A stretch of DNA of 64,000 nucleotides, taken from positions 2,169,001 through 2,233,000 of the forward strand of contig JBAJFG010000004.1 in assembly GCA_037903475.1 (NCBI GenBank), given 5' to 3'. The notes beneath the pieces are model-generated. The model was not told the DNA's origin, made no database searches, and worked only from the letters and a program-made list of their open reading frames with translations. Positions 1-11,169 of this stretch are shown piece by piece (within the stretch, counting starts at the first letter, position 1; every line of letters begins with the position of its first letter). A program made the translations under genes and the position numbers. Origin of the DNA: Ancylostoma caninum. Its lineage: Eukaryota; Nematoda; Chromadorea; Rhabditida; Ancylostomatidae.

Positions 1-1290
1 CTCTTGGTCATGAGGCGCAGACAGCAAAAGTTGGGGAAATAGTGTGGAATTCAACGAGGCGCGATGTCACAAACTCGAACGTCCAGTTTTTTGACAAGAG
101 AACGGTCAGGTATCGGCGCAGGCCATTCTCAAATCAAGTTCAAAACGAAGCTCCTCTGAAACACGCAGGCTTATGGAGCTGTCAAACCTTTGTCCACATC
201 TTTTCTGTCCACTCGAACGTCCAGTTTTTTGTTAGCTCAAGTTTGATGAGAAGACACAAGATTACAGGATTTTCAGATATTTTAGAGAATCATAGAGTAC
301 CTCACACATAGCGCTCATAAGAAGCTTTTCAAGTTGTGAAGAGATTTGTGAAATAGTTTTCAAGCAATCCGGGCAAAAAGTCCGCAAAGGACGTGATCTT
401 TATGGATTTTCTACAAGGAACTTTGACATAAGTTCCGGCGCATAGGAAAAGTAAATACGGGAAGCGGTTGCGCGGCGGAAAGGAGCGAGAAATCACAAAA
501 AGAGCGCGAACCATGCAGAACGAAAGCTTCACATGTAGCTGACATGGGATCCTGCTCATTCCTGCTTGAATTGCGTGTCTCGGCAGGAAGTTCAAACTAG
601 AATTTTTGAGTACTGGGCAAGGATTAATAGAACTCCTGCGAAGTTATGACTCCTTAGAAGTTACTCGGAAATTGCAGTGGAGGAGGATTTCTATGAGAAT
701 TTTTCATTTGTTTATGAGGCATGTAGTCAGTCATCCTGCATATAAAGTTCTAAAAAAAAGCGGTGTACACTTCCTGCTGTGGTTTTGCAAAGAATTAGAA
801 ATGCTCGGGAAGCGAACCTCCTTGGCAAAAAGTGTCGTCTTTTTAGGAGCAAATGCACTAACCGTCAGGTCATATGCGAACCCCTTCCCACTACTGAAAG
901 AGTTCAGCAGAAACACATTGATTCGCAAAACGCGCATCGATGTCACGAGATTCTCGCGAAGTGAGCGTAGATGTCGCGAACGTGCTGCCAGCGAGTTCGC
1001 ATCTTAGCTGTTGCGACATTAGGGGTTTACTGCCAGCTCTGGGGTGAATAGTTCAGCTGCCACTGGCTCTGCCCACGACCTTCCCACGAATAGGAGCTCG
1101 AAAAAGGGATTTTCGATGGTTTTGCACGGAATAACACATCATCGAAATCATTGTGATCAACAGCTTCTGGAGGTTTTTCCACGCGCAAGTTAAAAAAAAA
1201 ACAGTTTTAAGGTGTAGCGTGTTTTTTGTGTTGTTTGTTTCACGTGTTTTTTAAACGTGCCGATTGTCTTAGAATGGGTACCAAATTTAC
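1..1290. other. no gene seen; minor direct repeat
   Basis: Only short chance frames are seen. The segment ACTCGAACGTCCAGTTTTTT occurs twice (73 and 211). Nothing resembles splice-linked coding sequence. Confidence 0.5.
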
Positions 1291-1309
1291 TTAAAGACCA
1301 TATTCTTAC

Positions 1310-1775
1310 TCCTTAGCTATGGGGAAGTAGGTCTTCGATCCTCCTTCTGAATTCTCGCCAGTCGTTTGTGACATATTGCCATGGTCTTCCTAGTGTTTCT
1401 TCGATTTGTTCTCTACAGCGATCCGTTGGTCTGCCTTTTGGTCTGGAATAGTTCCATGGACACCAAAATGTTACCTTTTGGGTCTATATATTGTTCCTCG
1501 TCTTGCAACATGACCTGCCCATCTCAGTTTTCTCTCCTTCTCTCCTTCTCTCTCTCATCATTGTAGGCATCCTTGGATGAGGTGCGTTCCCTGAATTCTT
1601 CGTTCCTGATTCTGTCTTGCAATCTGATCTGAAGTATCTACCTCTCCATTGCCCTTTGCATTGTCAGTAGTTTCATTTTATCTGACTCCCGTATTGTCCA
1701 TGTTTGGCAGCCATAAAGTGGTGCAGGAAGAACGCTGATGTGGAATAGATGTGCTTGTTTATTTACATCTTTCGT
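1310..1775 (-). pseudogene. degraded non-LTR retrotransposon (RTE/CR1-type) reverse transcriptase tail
   Basis: Read on the minus strand from about 1775 downwards, the frame gives LFHISVLPAPLYGCQTWTI, then MKLLTMQRAMER, LQDRIRNEEFRERT, KLRWAGHVARRG, GRPTDRC and ETLGRPWQYVTNDWREF, and finally RRIEDLLPHS. These are the diagnostic C-terminal reverse-transcriptase and post-RT motifs (LPALLYGCETW, QRAMERRML, LRWAGHVAR, GRPxxRW) of RTE/CR1-like elements common in nematodes. Several frameshifts and stops separate the pieces, so the copy is dead. The rest of the element is absent. Confidence 0.85.
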
Positions 1776-1779
1776 CTTC

Positions 1780-4700
1780 TTGTCTTCTTGGGGATGCCAA
1801 ACCACTTTACGCAACAACATCTTTTTAAAACGGATTAGATAGAAACTGCAAACTGAAAATGAAATTGGGAGCTCGAACAACCAAGAAGAAAAAACAACAT
1901 TCTTGACACCTGTTTCCCTTCCCAATCTACCTTGGTTCAAATGCAGTTGAAGCCAGCCATCTGTACCTCGTATATAGAAGACGCTTTGCTAGAAATTAGA
2001 AAAATGCTGGGAACAGTATCATCACAGGTATTTCATTTTTCAAAAGTCACAATTCATTTTAAGACGCCTCCGACTGCCAACGATCAGGCGACAGTTACGA
2101 AAGCTTGAGAAGAGCCTTGAAACACGCGCTTGACACAGGCATTCAAAGGTATAGATGTACTGTTCAAACGGCGAAATTCAGCAGGAAAAAATCCAATCTT
2201 TGAAGCCACACCTCCACGACAGCACACCACTGGCAACATTTGGCGGTTTCATGCTGCTTTTTTGTACGGTCATTTCCCCTCAATCTCGCATCTATCGGCA
2301 CCATTTGAGATTCGAATTTGTATTTCAAGAAACTGCCGACTTTTCGGTTTTATTACATTTCTTTAATAGGACATTTACGCTGCTGATCTTTTTGAGGTTG
2401 GTTAAGAAAAAACATGAGTTTCTGAAGAACACAATATGGAAGACATTTCGAAAAAGATGGCAGGTGAAAATTGAAGGCAAGAAACCACACTACGTGATAT
2501 TTCACCTGTACATACTCCTGTTGATCTTTGGGCCGAGCGGAAGTCGGCAGTACTTTTATCAGTCAGTGTCGCTTATCAGAACTGCACAGTGGGTTTCATT
2601 CTCTCGGCGGCATTCCTTTGTGAACGTCGTGGGAGGAAATAATCAATTTATGTTTACACTCAATAAATAACTGCTAACGGAAAACTTTCGTGTTCTACAT
2701 ATTTTCGTGGCACTTGTGAAATCTTAGCATTAATGAGCCCTCGTGTAGAACCACATGTGGCCTTGTTCTTGCCAATAAGCAGTAATCTATCATTCTACCA
2801 ATGAAAAAACAAAAATAAATTGCCCAGCTCCCATTTCGTGCTATATCCCTTATATGGAAACGAGACTAAAGTTATAGGGCCAGCTCTAGTACTTGTAAGT
2901 AAGGGAAGGGAGCCCTGAGCTTAAAAAAACAAGTCAGGGAGCAACTCAATTTTTCGAAGATTTTGGAGATTTTCGTCCTACCGCAGTGCATTCGAAATAA
3001 TAGAGGAATATAAAAATAAAAAAGGAACAGTAGATGCCTCAAATTGTTCACTTAAACCATAATGTTCGCACTCGATCCGAGATCGATCTCATCCCGTGTT
3101 GACTCCAAAACGAAGCTAGCGTTTAAGGGTCCAAATGGGTTCGTTCCCAATACTTGAATTTTTCTTGGATCGACTGGACTTCCATAGATCCGAGTGTTTT
3201 GCACATCTTTGTCACGATTTGCGTGAATGCATGATTTGTGCTCGTATTCACTAAGGTACGGTAGCAGTAGGGTGTGGTCTACTTCCTGTTTCCAGGGGAT
3301 TTCCCTTCGTGCATGGCCACGAATCCATGTAGAATGTGTAATTACTCATGAGCCATAATGAAGCCAGGAGCTCTTGATGCCAGGAAGACATGCTCGTACG
3401 GGACTTAGTTTACCAGGATAAGAAAATTGGAGCTGATCGTGTAGCATTTCTGTCGAAACATTCAAAAGTAGGCAGTAAAATTCGTCAATAGTTATAAAAT
3501 ACTGACATGGATTCTCTTTCGAATGGCTAGGGGAACGGGCGCACTCCCTATTCGCTCAGTGGTTCACTAAGGTTTTCGAGTTTTATGAAGATTATGACTG
3601 AACTCCCAAGAGTCCCACACCCGATGGGAGGGCAAAAATTACACCGAGAATACAGGCACTGCACATACATAAATCAGTTTTCATTACTACGGCGACGAGG
3701 ACAAAATGTCGCGCAGAAAGACAGTCTTCTCCAGGTTCCCTTTTTTTCAAAATTGCTAAGAACTTGTAGACGGATATCCAAGGCGCCAGACTTGTCGACA
3801 GTTATTTAAATATTGCGCGCTACGGTTTCTGCCCAATTAAAGTGCCTTTGAAAAAGGTGGAGCATGGAAGAACACCGACAGACCAGACAACATTTGATTT
3901 TTATACGACTGCTGATTATAATAGTTAATGAAGCAAAGGAAACGGACAGAATGCAATACTTCCTCCACAACTGTACGGCACGTAGAATGTCTGTGACGTG
4001 CATGCATTTCCATTCTAGGAATGTGTCGACCACAGCACGCATGCCTAGGTTAACAAAAAAGGTCTATAACTCCCTTGCCTGGCCGTTGTTGGCGTGTTCG
4101 TTCGTCGTGGTGCTGAAGCAAACGCATGAATGGCAAATTGCTGAGCGACTTCGCCCCAGCTGAGCGCACTTTTGTGCTCGTCATCGAAAGTACCATTGTT
4201 CTGTCGTCTAGAATTCGCCACACGTTGCCAAGGCAAACTTCCGTCGATGTTCGCTAATCTCCTCGCTTCCGCGGTGTTTTTCTGGGATGAATGTCGAAAA
4301 AAGTGGGAAATGAGGTCGTCCGGTCTGAGCTGAAGCCTTGCAGTGATAGTAGGCATCGCTTCTCACACAGTATCGCACTTTCGCAAGCGGATGTCGGCCG
4401 TCGATTTTCATGTGCAGGGCAGGTAATAAAGGTTTTTCTTGTAGGACGACCACGCTGATGACTAAGCTGTGTAAAATTCCACATTACCAGGAAACCAATT
4501 CTTGCGAAAGTCGAGATGATTCACAGCTAAATTGATTTTTTTTTGCAACCTTTGTGACTTGAAAGAATTCGTTGCGTCTTTGAATGTTTACCTTGTTTGA
4601 TTCAGTGAATAGGTTAACAGTACTCAGACACAGGACGGGTTGTCATTCCAGGCAGGTTAAACTAACACAGGTACACCAGAAAACGTTTTTACGAGTTGGC

Positions 4701-5340
4701 ATCCTAGGATTCGAGGGATACAGAACACCCGTCAAAACAGTGGAAATTGCAACCCTGGATTTGAGTAGGGATGACGGCCTTCAAATTTACCAGTATTTTT
4801 TTTTTGCTGTGAAGCAGAAGTCTCCAATACTACATGTACGCATTATTTCTCTTTCATCCTTTGTTTTCCCCAGCGGAATTCCGCAAAATTCCTAAATGGC
4901 TCGAGCTTTCATCTTGCATACAAAAACTCAGTACAATATTGCAACATGTTTTTGTTTCAGCAAATCAGGTCGCAAGGCAAAATCATCTGTACCCGTATTC
5001 GTGAAAGTTCGGGAAAATATTACCATTCAGGCCTATAAAATTCATACGCAGAAGAAAACGTTAGTATTCTCGAAACAGCTAAGTTAAGAAGAACGTTCCT
5101 GCTCACACAGTCATCAGAATGCGGCATTTTTCTTTCTATAAACAGGTTTCGAACTATATTGCTTACTGGTGAATTCGATACTTTCGACACATGTGGCTCG
5201 TGTTACATCTTTATCTTCTTACTATCCTTTTTAGGAAAACTGGCCTTGTAACAGCATGTAATCCTTGCGTGGCAGCCTTTCTACTTCCTTGTTTTTGAGC
5301 TGTTTTATCAGGATGGCTAACTAGAAGTATAATGCGATTG
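1780..5340. other. no supported gene
   Basis: A 171-codon frame at 2155-2670 is of the length expected by chance in this window and does not read like protein. Overlapping frames at 4030-4500 on both strands are mutually shadowing. I see no tRNA, transposon ends or clear promoter. Confidence 0.45.
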
Positions 5341-5344
5341 GATT

Positions 5345-5466
5345 AATGGGCATACGACCTAGCAAAACTAGGTTAACAAACAAACATTCATAATATTCGT
5401 CCCCTAACATCATCACCCTGACCAATGTTGATTAAACCCTTGATTAACGTTTCATGAATCCCAGCC
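5345..5466. repeat. dispersed ATTCATGAA-type short repeat
   Basis: AACTAGGTTAACAAAC, CCCCTAACATCATC and TTTCATGAATCCC match the consensus seen at 9967, 13517 and 52128. The left end is worn. Confidence 0.4.
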
Positions 5467-5469
5467 CCA

Positions 5470-8400
5470 GTTGGTAACAACAAGAACTGTAAGAGACAAC
5501 ACTTCTTTCCCCTGCTGTATGATCATAAATGTCTCGTGATCGTTTATCGTACGTCCGTTCTCATGTATCTCAATCTCATTCCATTAGTAGGATCACTTTT
5601 ATTTCATCAAACGAGCGTGTTTGCTGAAGAAAACAGCAGGGAAATAGCATATTGCAACTACTTGACCTGCGTATTCAGAAACAATGGATTGAGGGGAAGT
5701 TTTCAGTGTCTCGTTGTAATTTTAGCATGGATGGGAAGCGAGACAGAATGACTGCTCATAAGGTTCTGGAAACGTTTTGTGGCTCTACTTCTCGCTAGAA
5801 TTTCCCTCCCTGCTGCCCTCTGATTTCCGCAAAACTGTGAGGTCCTGCAAAAGAGTCGGACGGGGCCAATGGATACCGGAGCTAGCGTATTATGAGCTTC
5901 AAGGCTGTAAACAAACTTTATTGCTTTGATTCCATTGTTTTCCGTCCTATTTTGATGCTGCGACGATTCACAAAGGCTTTGGGCGTATTGTCAACTCCGG
6001 CGCTGGTACTAAATATATGGAACACTCGGAATCCTGGCCATTTCCCTGCTACATTTCATCTGTAGATTTTCCGCGGAAGCTGATTTGCGATTTTCTAAAT
6101 AGATGCATGGGAGGAAGGGGACCAGTTTTGAGACTACATAAAAATTCTAAAATGTGTGTTTTACCGATTTTTGCAACACTTTCTGCCCGAAAAAGCCTTT
6201 ATCGGTGCTGCAACCAACTTGAGTTCCCGGAATGGCCTAAAGCCTAGTTACCCGTACGAGTAAAATGAAACGAAACGGATAGATAGACATCATTCCTTTA
6301 TAGGTTCTTCATAGTCTTTTTATGATAAAAGCTTCACATGACATTAATAATTTAGTTGTTTCATCTGCGAATGAAAAACCTTTCTTAATATTATGAGCGG
6401 GATTTCCATCCTTTGTCTTCCGCCAGTCCGTCTAAGAAAGTAATGAAACAAACTCATTCTTTGCTATTTTTTTGCTTTTATTTCTCTACTTTTATTGATT
6501 GCTCATCTCCATATATCCATACTACGCTAGACGAAATGGGTGACAAGCGAGCAGCTCCTCCTTATCGTCCTTAACACCAACAGGTTCAGTGTTCTGCCTT
6601 GAGACCGACGTCAAATCCCTTGGAGTACTCCAAGGAACGAAGTGTTCCCGACCACCGAACCATGAAAGTGCTCGCGGTTCTGTTGAGCCCCCGGCCCCCG
6701 TCGGCGCTCGCTGTTCCCGAGCGTCGAGCGCTTCGGATTTCCGTGGACTCTATCGACGCACCTACATAGCAACATCAATAGCTCACTTCGTCGCCACACT
6801 GTGTACTTGCCCTCGTCGCCATCGAAGGCCGGGAGCGTACTCGAAACGGCTGCTTTTTCGACTGCTACGAAATTCATGGACAATGACGTGAATAACGGCT
6901 ATACGGACAACTTAGGACTCGTTGTTCCAGTCCAAAACAAAGTCCGGCGCCCTCTCGTCAGCGCAGGAATTAGTACCGAGATCAGAAAAACACAAGATTG
7001 CTGCAGGAATAGCGAATAAATTTACAGTTTTCTCTAAAAAAGTTCGCCACATAGTATCGACCGTGATGCAGCTTGATTTCCACGGATATTCGGCGTTCGT
7101 TACTTTTTTGCTATACATTCGTTACTTTTTTGCTATACAAACCCCTTTTGTAAACCATACTCATGCTAGATGCCTTCAATTTAGAAATTATTGTCCGTCG
7201 CAATCTAGTCTGCAAGCTACGTACATGTCAATATATCCAGACTTGCCAAATTTGACGTTCGAGATTTTTTTTTATCGATGGACCTTGCATAGACGTCATC
7301 CCCATCAGAATTCAAATGAATGCTAAAATGTTTTGGTAGACCATCTGAATTCTGGTTAGTTCGCCGTACTAGCTCAGTTTCACTGAATATACATATTATA
7401 TTTCGGCGGAATATTCATCAGGTGCTTTGGCCCTCATGAAAACATACGTAGAAAACCCGCCAATCATCGTTGCTTTGCTCTGTTATTGTTTCACGAATCC
7501 CTGCCCCTATGTGAGGCCTAAACACGGTGATCCATCGTTGTTTCCATGGTAGACACAATTAGAATAATGTATGGTCACGTGTTTTCTTTGATGCTCTCCG
7601 TAAAAATTTCCTTGGCTCATCTACGTCCACAAAATTCCTAAAGAATATTTCGGAAACTTTGCTTCTCGTGCTGATTTCGTGCCAAATTGTGCTTGTCGAG
7701 CTTTCTTATGTGAGCATAATACTTTCCATCCTGATGTTCCCCTTCAACCGAGGACATAGCCATTTCTGGTTCATACCTACTGTTTCCGCGACTGACCATG
7801 TAGTTAGCGCGTGTGATGAAAAAAAAACCAAGACATATTCAGTGAGCAATTTTTAGTTCCCTTCAATCTCCACAAAATTACATGGCGTTGACTGTTATGA
7901 TAATTTAAACTGACAACACTAAAAGAATTAAGCGAACCTCTGCCTGTTTCGATTGAAGGATTCTGAACGGCACTTTCGTTTTTAGTCGTTTTCGAAATGG
8001 AAACATTCCCACAAGCTGTTTCTTACAGTGAAAGTTCCGCGTAGTTTCTTACAGTTCTCACATTTTCTTGCAGTTCCCCAATAAGCATATACATACTATA
8101 TTTAGCCGTATTCCGAAAACAGAGACTGTCCTTTCCCGCTTTTCTTTATCCACTCCTCTATCCAATATATTTCATCCATCTCCGTGCTTCTTCCTTGATG
8201 TAGTTTGGCAGAAGATACCGCGACTAATGAGGGAGAGGATAATGAATCCTTACCAGTCTCACATCAACTGGGCAAAGATATCCTGTGGTGAAACGGCTTC
8301 AGACACACATATATCCGATAAAAAGCTTTCCTCCAATAGCAGGATATCCGAACCACATCACCACATTCGTCAGCGAATTTATTCGGCGGGATAGAGTGTC

Positions 8401-8750
8401 TTGGTTACCAAGCCAAAAACAAAGATTGTAATGTTATCTCTGAGCATGTCGATAAGATCTAGGATTTCGCGTAAATTCGGTTGCCTAGGCTAATTTCGAC
8501 TAAGTTTTGCTCTCATCTGTCATTTCAAGCTTTGCTTTCATTAGTCATTTCATCTCGTGACATTCTTAATTTTGTCTATCTGTAGCACGATTCACGGACG
8601 TACATGGCGATGTTATGTCTTTCCCGCTAGTCCGCAATCAACGGTTTTTCTGACAAAAAATATCTTCAAGTGTAAAGGATGTACAGATTTTTTTTTGCGG
8701 AACTCGTTTGTGTTTACGGGTGGGTTACCACCATGCCGAGAGCTTTCACG
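5470..8750. other. no supported gene; GC-rich patch and small tandem duplication
   Basis: 6640-6960 is GC-rich and open in several frames on both strands without a recognisable product. A 22-bp unit (TTCGTTACTTTTTTGCTATA plus CA) is exactly duplicated at 7096-7139. The rest is AT-rich and unassigned. Confidence 0.4.
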
Positions 8751-8758
8751 AAATTCAC

Positions 8759-9037
8759 CAGTGGCGGTGGTGGACGCAGGATAAGGGAAGTGGGAGGGGA
8801 GAGAGGGGGGGGGGGTGGTCGCCGATGTTTGGAAACTAGTTCATAAAATAGATAAAAGAGTTTGCTTGAGTTTATTCGTAGTTTTTTTTTCGTCCCTACT
8901 TTTAAATAACTATTTTAGCTACGCGGTAACAACATTAGTATTTTTGCTAATTTTCTCCTTCATCCGTGTTCATAGAGTGACGGAGTTGCCACTCTTTTCC
9001 CACTCCCCACCCCTGGGTTGCCAATCCTGCGTGCTGC
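8759..9037. mobile_element. possible hAT-type MITE, eroded
   Basis: CAGTGGCGGTGGTGGACGCA, followed by a long G-run, and CCTGCGTGCTGCAGTGG at the other side resemble the CAGTGGCGGACGCAG family. The interior is T-rich. No target duplication is recognisable, so the limits are approximate. Confidence 0.35.
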
Positions 9038-9269
9038 AGTGGCTGCTAGCTACTCCTTTCTACCATATATCGGCATGAACATTCTCTCAATACCATGCTA
9101 AATCACTACATTTGTATTTTCAATCCTTTCCTCCACTCAGTTCGGAATTTCCCTGCAAAGGACAATTCCAAGCGCAGTTCTCTTTTCCAGAAACACCTAG
9201 GTTTTATTGCAGATCCCCCGCATGTGCGATAATGAAGTAACTGGATTCCCAGCACCGAATAAAAACGTG

Positions 9270-9640
9270 CTCGCTAATCTCGGGCAAGTACATCGAGCTG
9301 AAGGGCGCGTCGGGGCTGCGCGCACGACTTCATCGCCTCGACGGCGATGTTGCGGAGGCAGCGGCCGTTCCCCGTGCTGCTCGGCATCGCGTCGTCGACG
9401 CCAGATCAGCGCCGGCGACGTGAGAGCACACGCTGAAGTGTGACTGAGCTCCGGTTGCCTAGCCAACGGAACACACTTCACTCCTCGCCGAGCCGCGTGC
9501 TCTCTGGCGGCCGCGCAGCCGCGGGCCTCGCCGAGCCGCGTGCTCTCTCCGCGGCCGTCTGCCCGCCTCTTTTTCGATTACTGCTTAGCTTGTCACACGC
9601 ATTCGCGAGCTTCGCCCTCTCGCGCATTCATTTCGTGTCC
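9270..9640. other. GC-rich block of unknown role with a direct repeat
   Basis: About 370 bp is much more GC-rich than its surroundings. CCTCGCCGAGCCGCGTGCTC occurs twice (about 9483 and 9526). Frames are open on both strands, but none matches a family I know. It could be a distant regulatory island or an unrecognised exon. Confidence 0.3.
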
Positions 9641-9966
9641 CGCGCTCTCGATCTTTTCACCCCCTCGCTGCCAAAACAGCCCCCCTCACTGCCAGGCTTT
9701 ATCGTTTTGTGGATTGCGCTCCGATTCATTGCGGCTGTGGTAAGGGGCCTAATTTTCCAGAAAAAATGTTTCCTGATGTTAGATCCCTTCGAGTCTCCGT
9801 ACATGAACAATGTTACCATTTTCTTCCTCATCCCTTTTTATCGCTGTTGAACTTTGCGGTCTTGTTTAATCCTGGTCAAACTATGGGCCTTTGCTAACAC
9901 TTGGACTAGGCATTGCTAGCCTTCCGAACTTTTTGCCATCTAGTCACTGCTAGCTTTCATTCCCAT

Positions 9967-10104
9967 CCGGGGCCGGGATTCATGAAGGGATAACCAAGCG
10001 AAACCAGGCTAACAAACCGACTTTTGCGTCCTGGGTCTCCTAACATTACGTAGTCTATACGATAACCAATCACGCTAACTATCGTTGGTTTGCTCGGTTC
10101 AGGT
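9967..10104. repeat. dispersed ATTCATGAA-type short repeat
   Basis: GGGATTCATGAAGGGATAAC, CAAGCGAAACCAGGCTAAC, TCCTAACATTACGTAGTC and GTTGGTTTGCTCGGTT form a short element whose two halves are roughly inverted. Copies occur at 5345, 13517 and 52128. Confidence 0.5.
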
Positions 10105-10342
10105 GTCCCATCCCGAAGATGGAAGAATTCACCTCCCTCTCATTCGTTCCTTATCAGATATAGCAAATGGTTTCAATTTAACATCAGCGAGGTATAACGC
10201 TCTTGGTTTAATTTCTTCTTTCTTCCTTAGATCAAGAAGTAGTAGAAGTGGAAGTGGAGTTTTTAGCAGATACCGATCCACAAAAGAAAAATGAATGTTT
10301 CCGCCTTCCTGGATGCCGCTACCCTTCGCCATCTGTCCTCTC

Positions 10343-11150
10343 CTAGGTCCATGGGTCACCAAAAAGTGCTTTGTCTAACTCCCAATTCCTCTCTCTCCAT
10401 CCAAGACTTCCCCATTGAGTTCTGCTTGTTTTGTTTGTGGCCCTATCGCGGTAGCAATCATGAAACCCGTCAAAATAACACCTGTTATGAGGCGCCTCGA
10501 TAGGAAGTGGCTTGACGTCACCTCCCCGGCTACGCGCTTCAATCATTTCGCTGACGAATTCTTCTGGCATTCCGTGCCGCTTTTTGCCTCCTCCATCCAT
10601 ATCTGTAGCATATCTAATGCGGTATCTGACGGATAATTCCGCGCCGTCGCTCCTCCGTATCCATTTTCTTCTCGTCGTTTTTCATCTCTTCTAAGAAGCA
10701 TGGCGTATTTATCCATAAATCTCTGGATTCAATTTCCTAGCTGGCGTATCAAGTAGCCGTCGATGTTGACTAGAAAATCGCCTAGCCTCTTAAACACCTT
10801 GTTTATCCCCGTGCCGTCGTTTCCGAGGAAAGCTGATTACCTTTGTCGAGCGTCGCTGAGAAAGTGACAAGCATATATTCACTGAATCCATGCCTGACTG
10901 AGTAGAGATCCCTAGTATAGCCGTTGGACGTCTGTGTCGGGTAGCTATTGAGCGAATCTCTCCCGTGGGGGTTGGAACTGATTTCCAAATCTCGGCCGCT
11001 TTGTAGAAGGGCATCGCATGGAAAAAGCAGAGGAATCGCATTACTCTTCCGTTGGGCTGAAGAATCCGCACTGGATATCCATCCAGCCATCCCCGTTCCC
11101 TTCAGGGTGTCGTCTTTCTCGACCACTACGATGGCGACGAGCAATTTGTG
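10343..11150 (-). pseudogene. unrecognised broken minus-strand reading frame
   Basis: Consecutive minus-strand pieces read like one protein split by a frameshift near 10815 and stops: GTGMAGWISSADSSAQRKSN, then SNPHGRDSLNSYPTQTSNGY, then GINKVFKRLGDFLVNIDGYL with RQLGN, and DALDMLQIW-like text. The residue use is coding-like and the pieces are collinear. I do not recognise a family. A retroelement gag-like relic is possible but unproven. Confidence 0.25.
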
Positions 11151-11169
11151 CCGGCCATAAATGCATGAG

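Noticed and set aside
2155..2670. 171-codon plus-strand frame
   Set aside because: No domain, no splice partners and composition not like a protein. An AATAAA right at its end is probably coincidence in AT-rich DNA.
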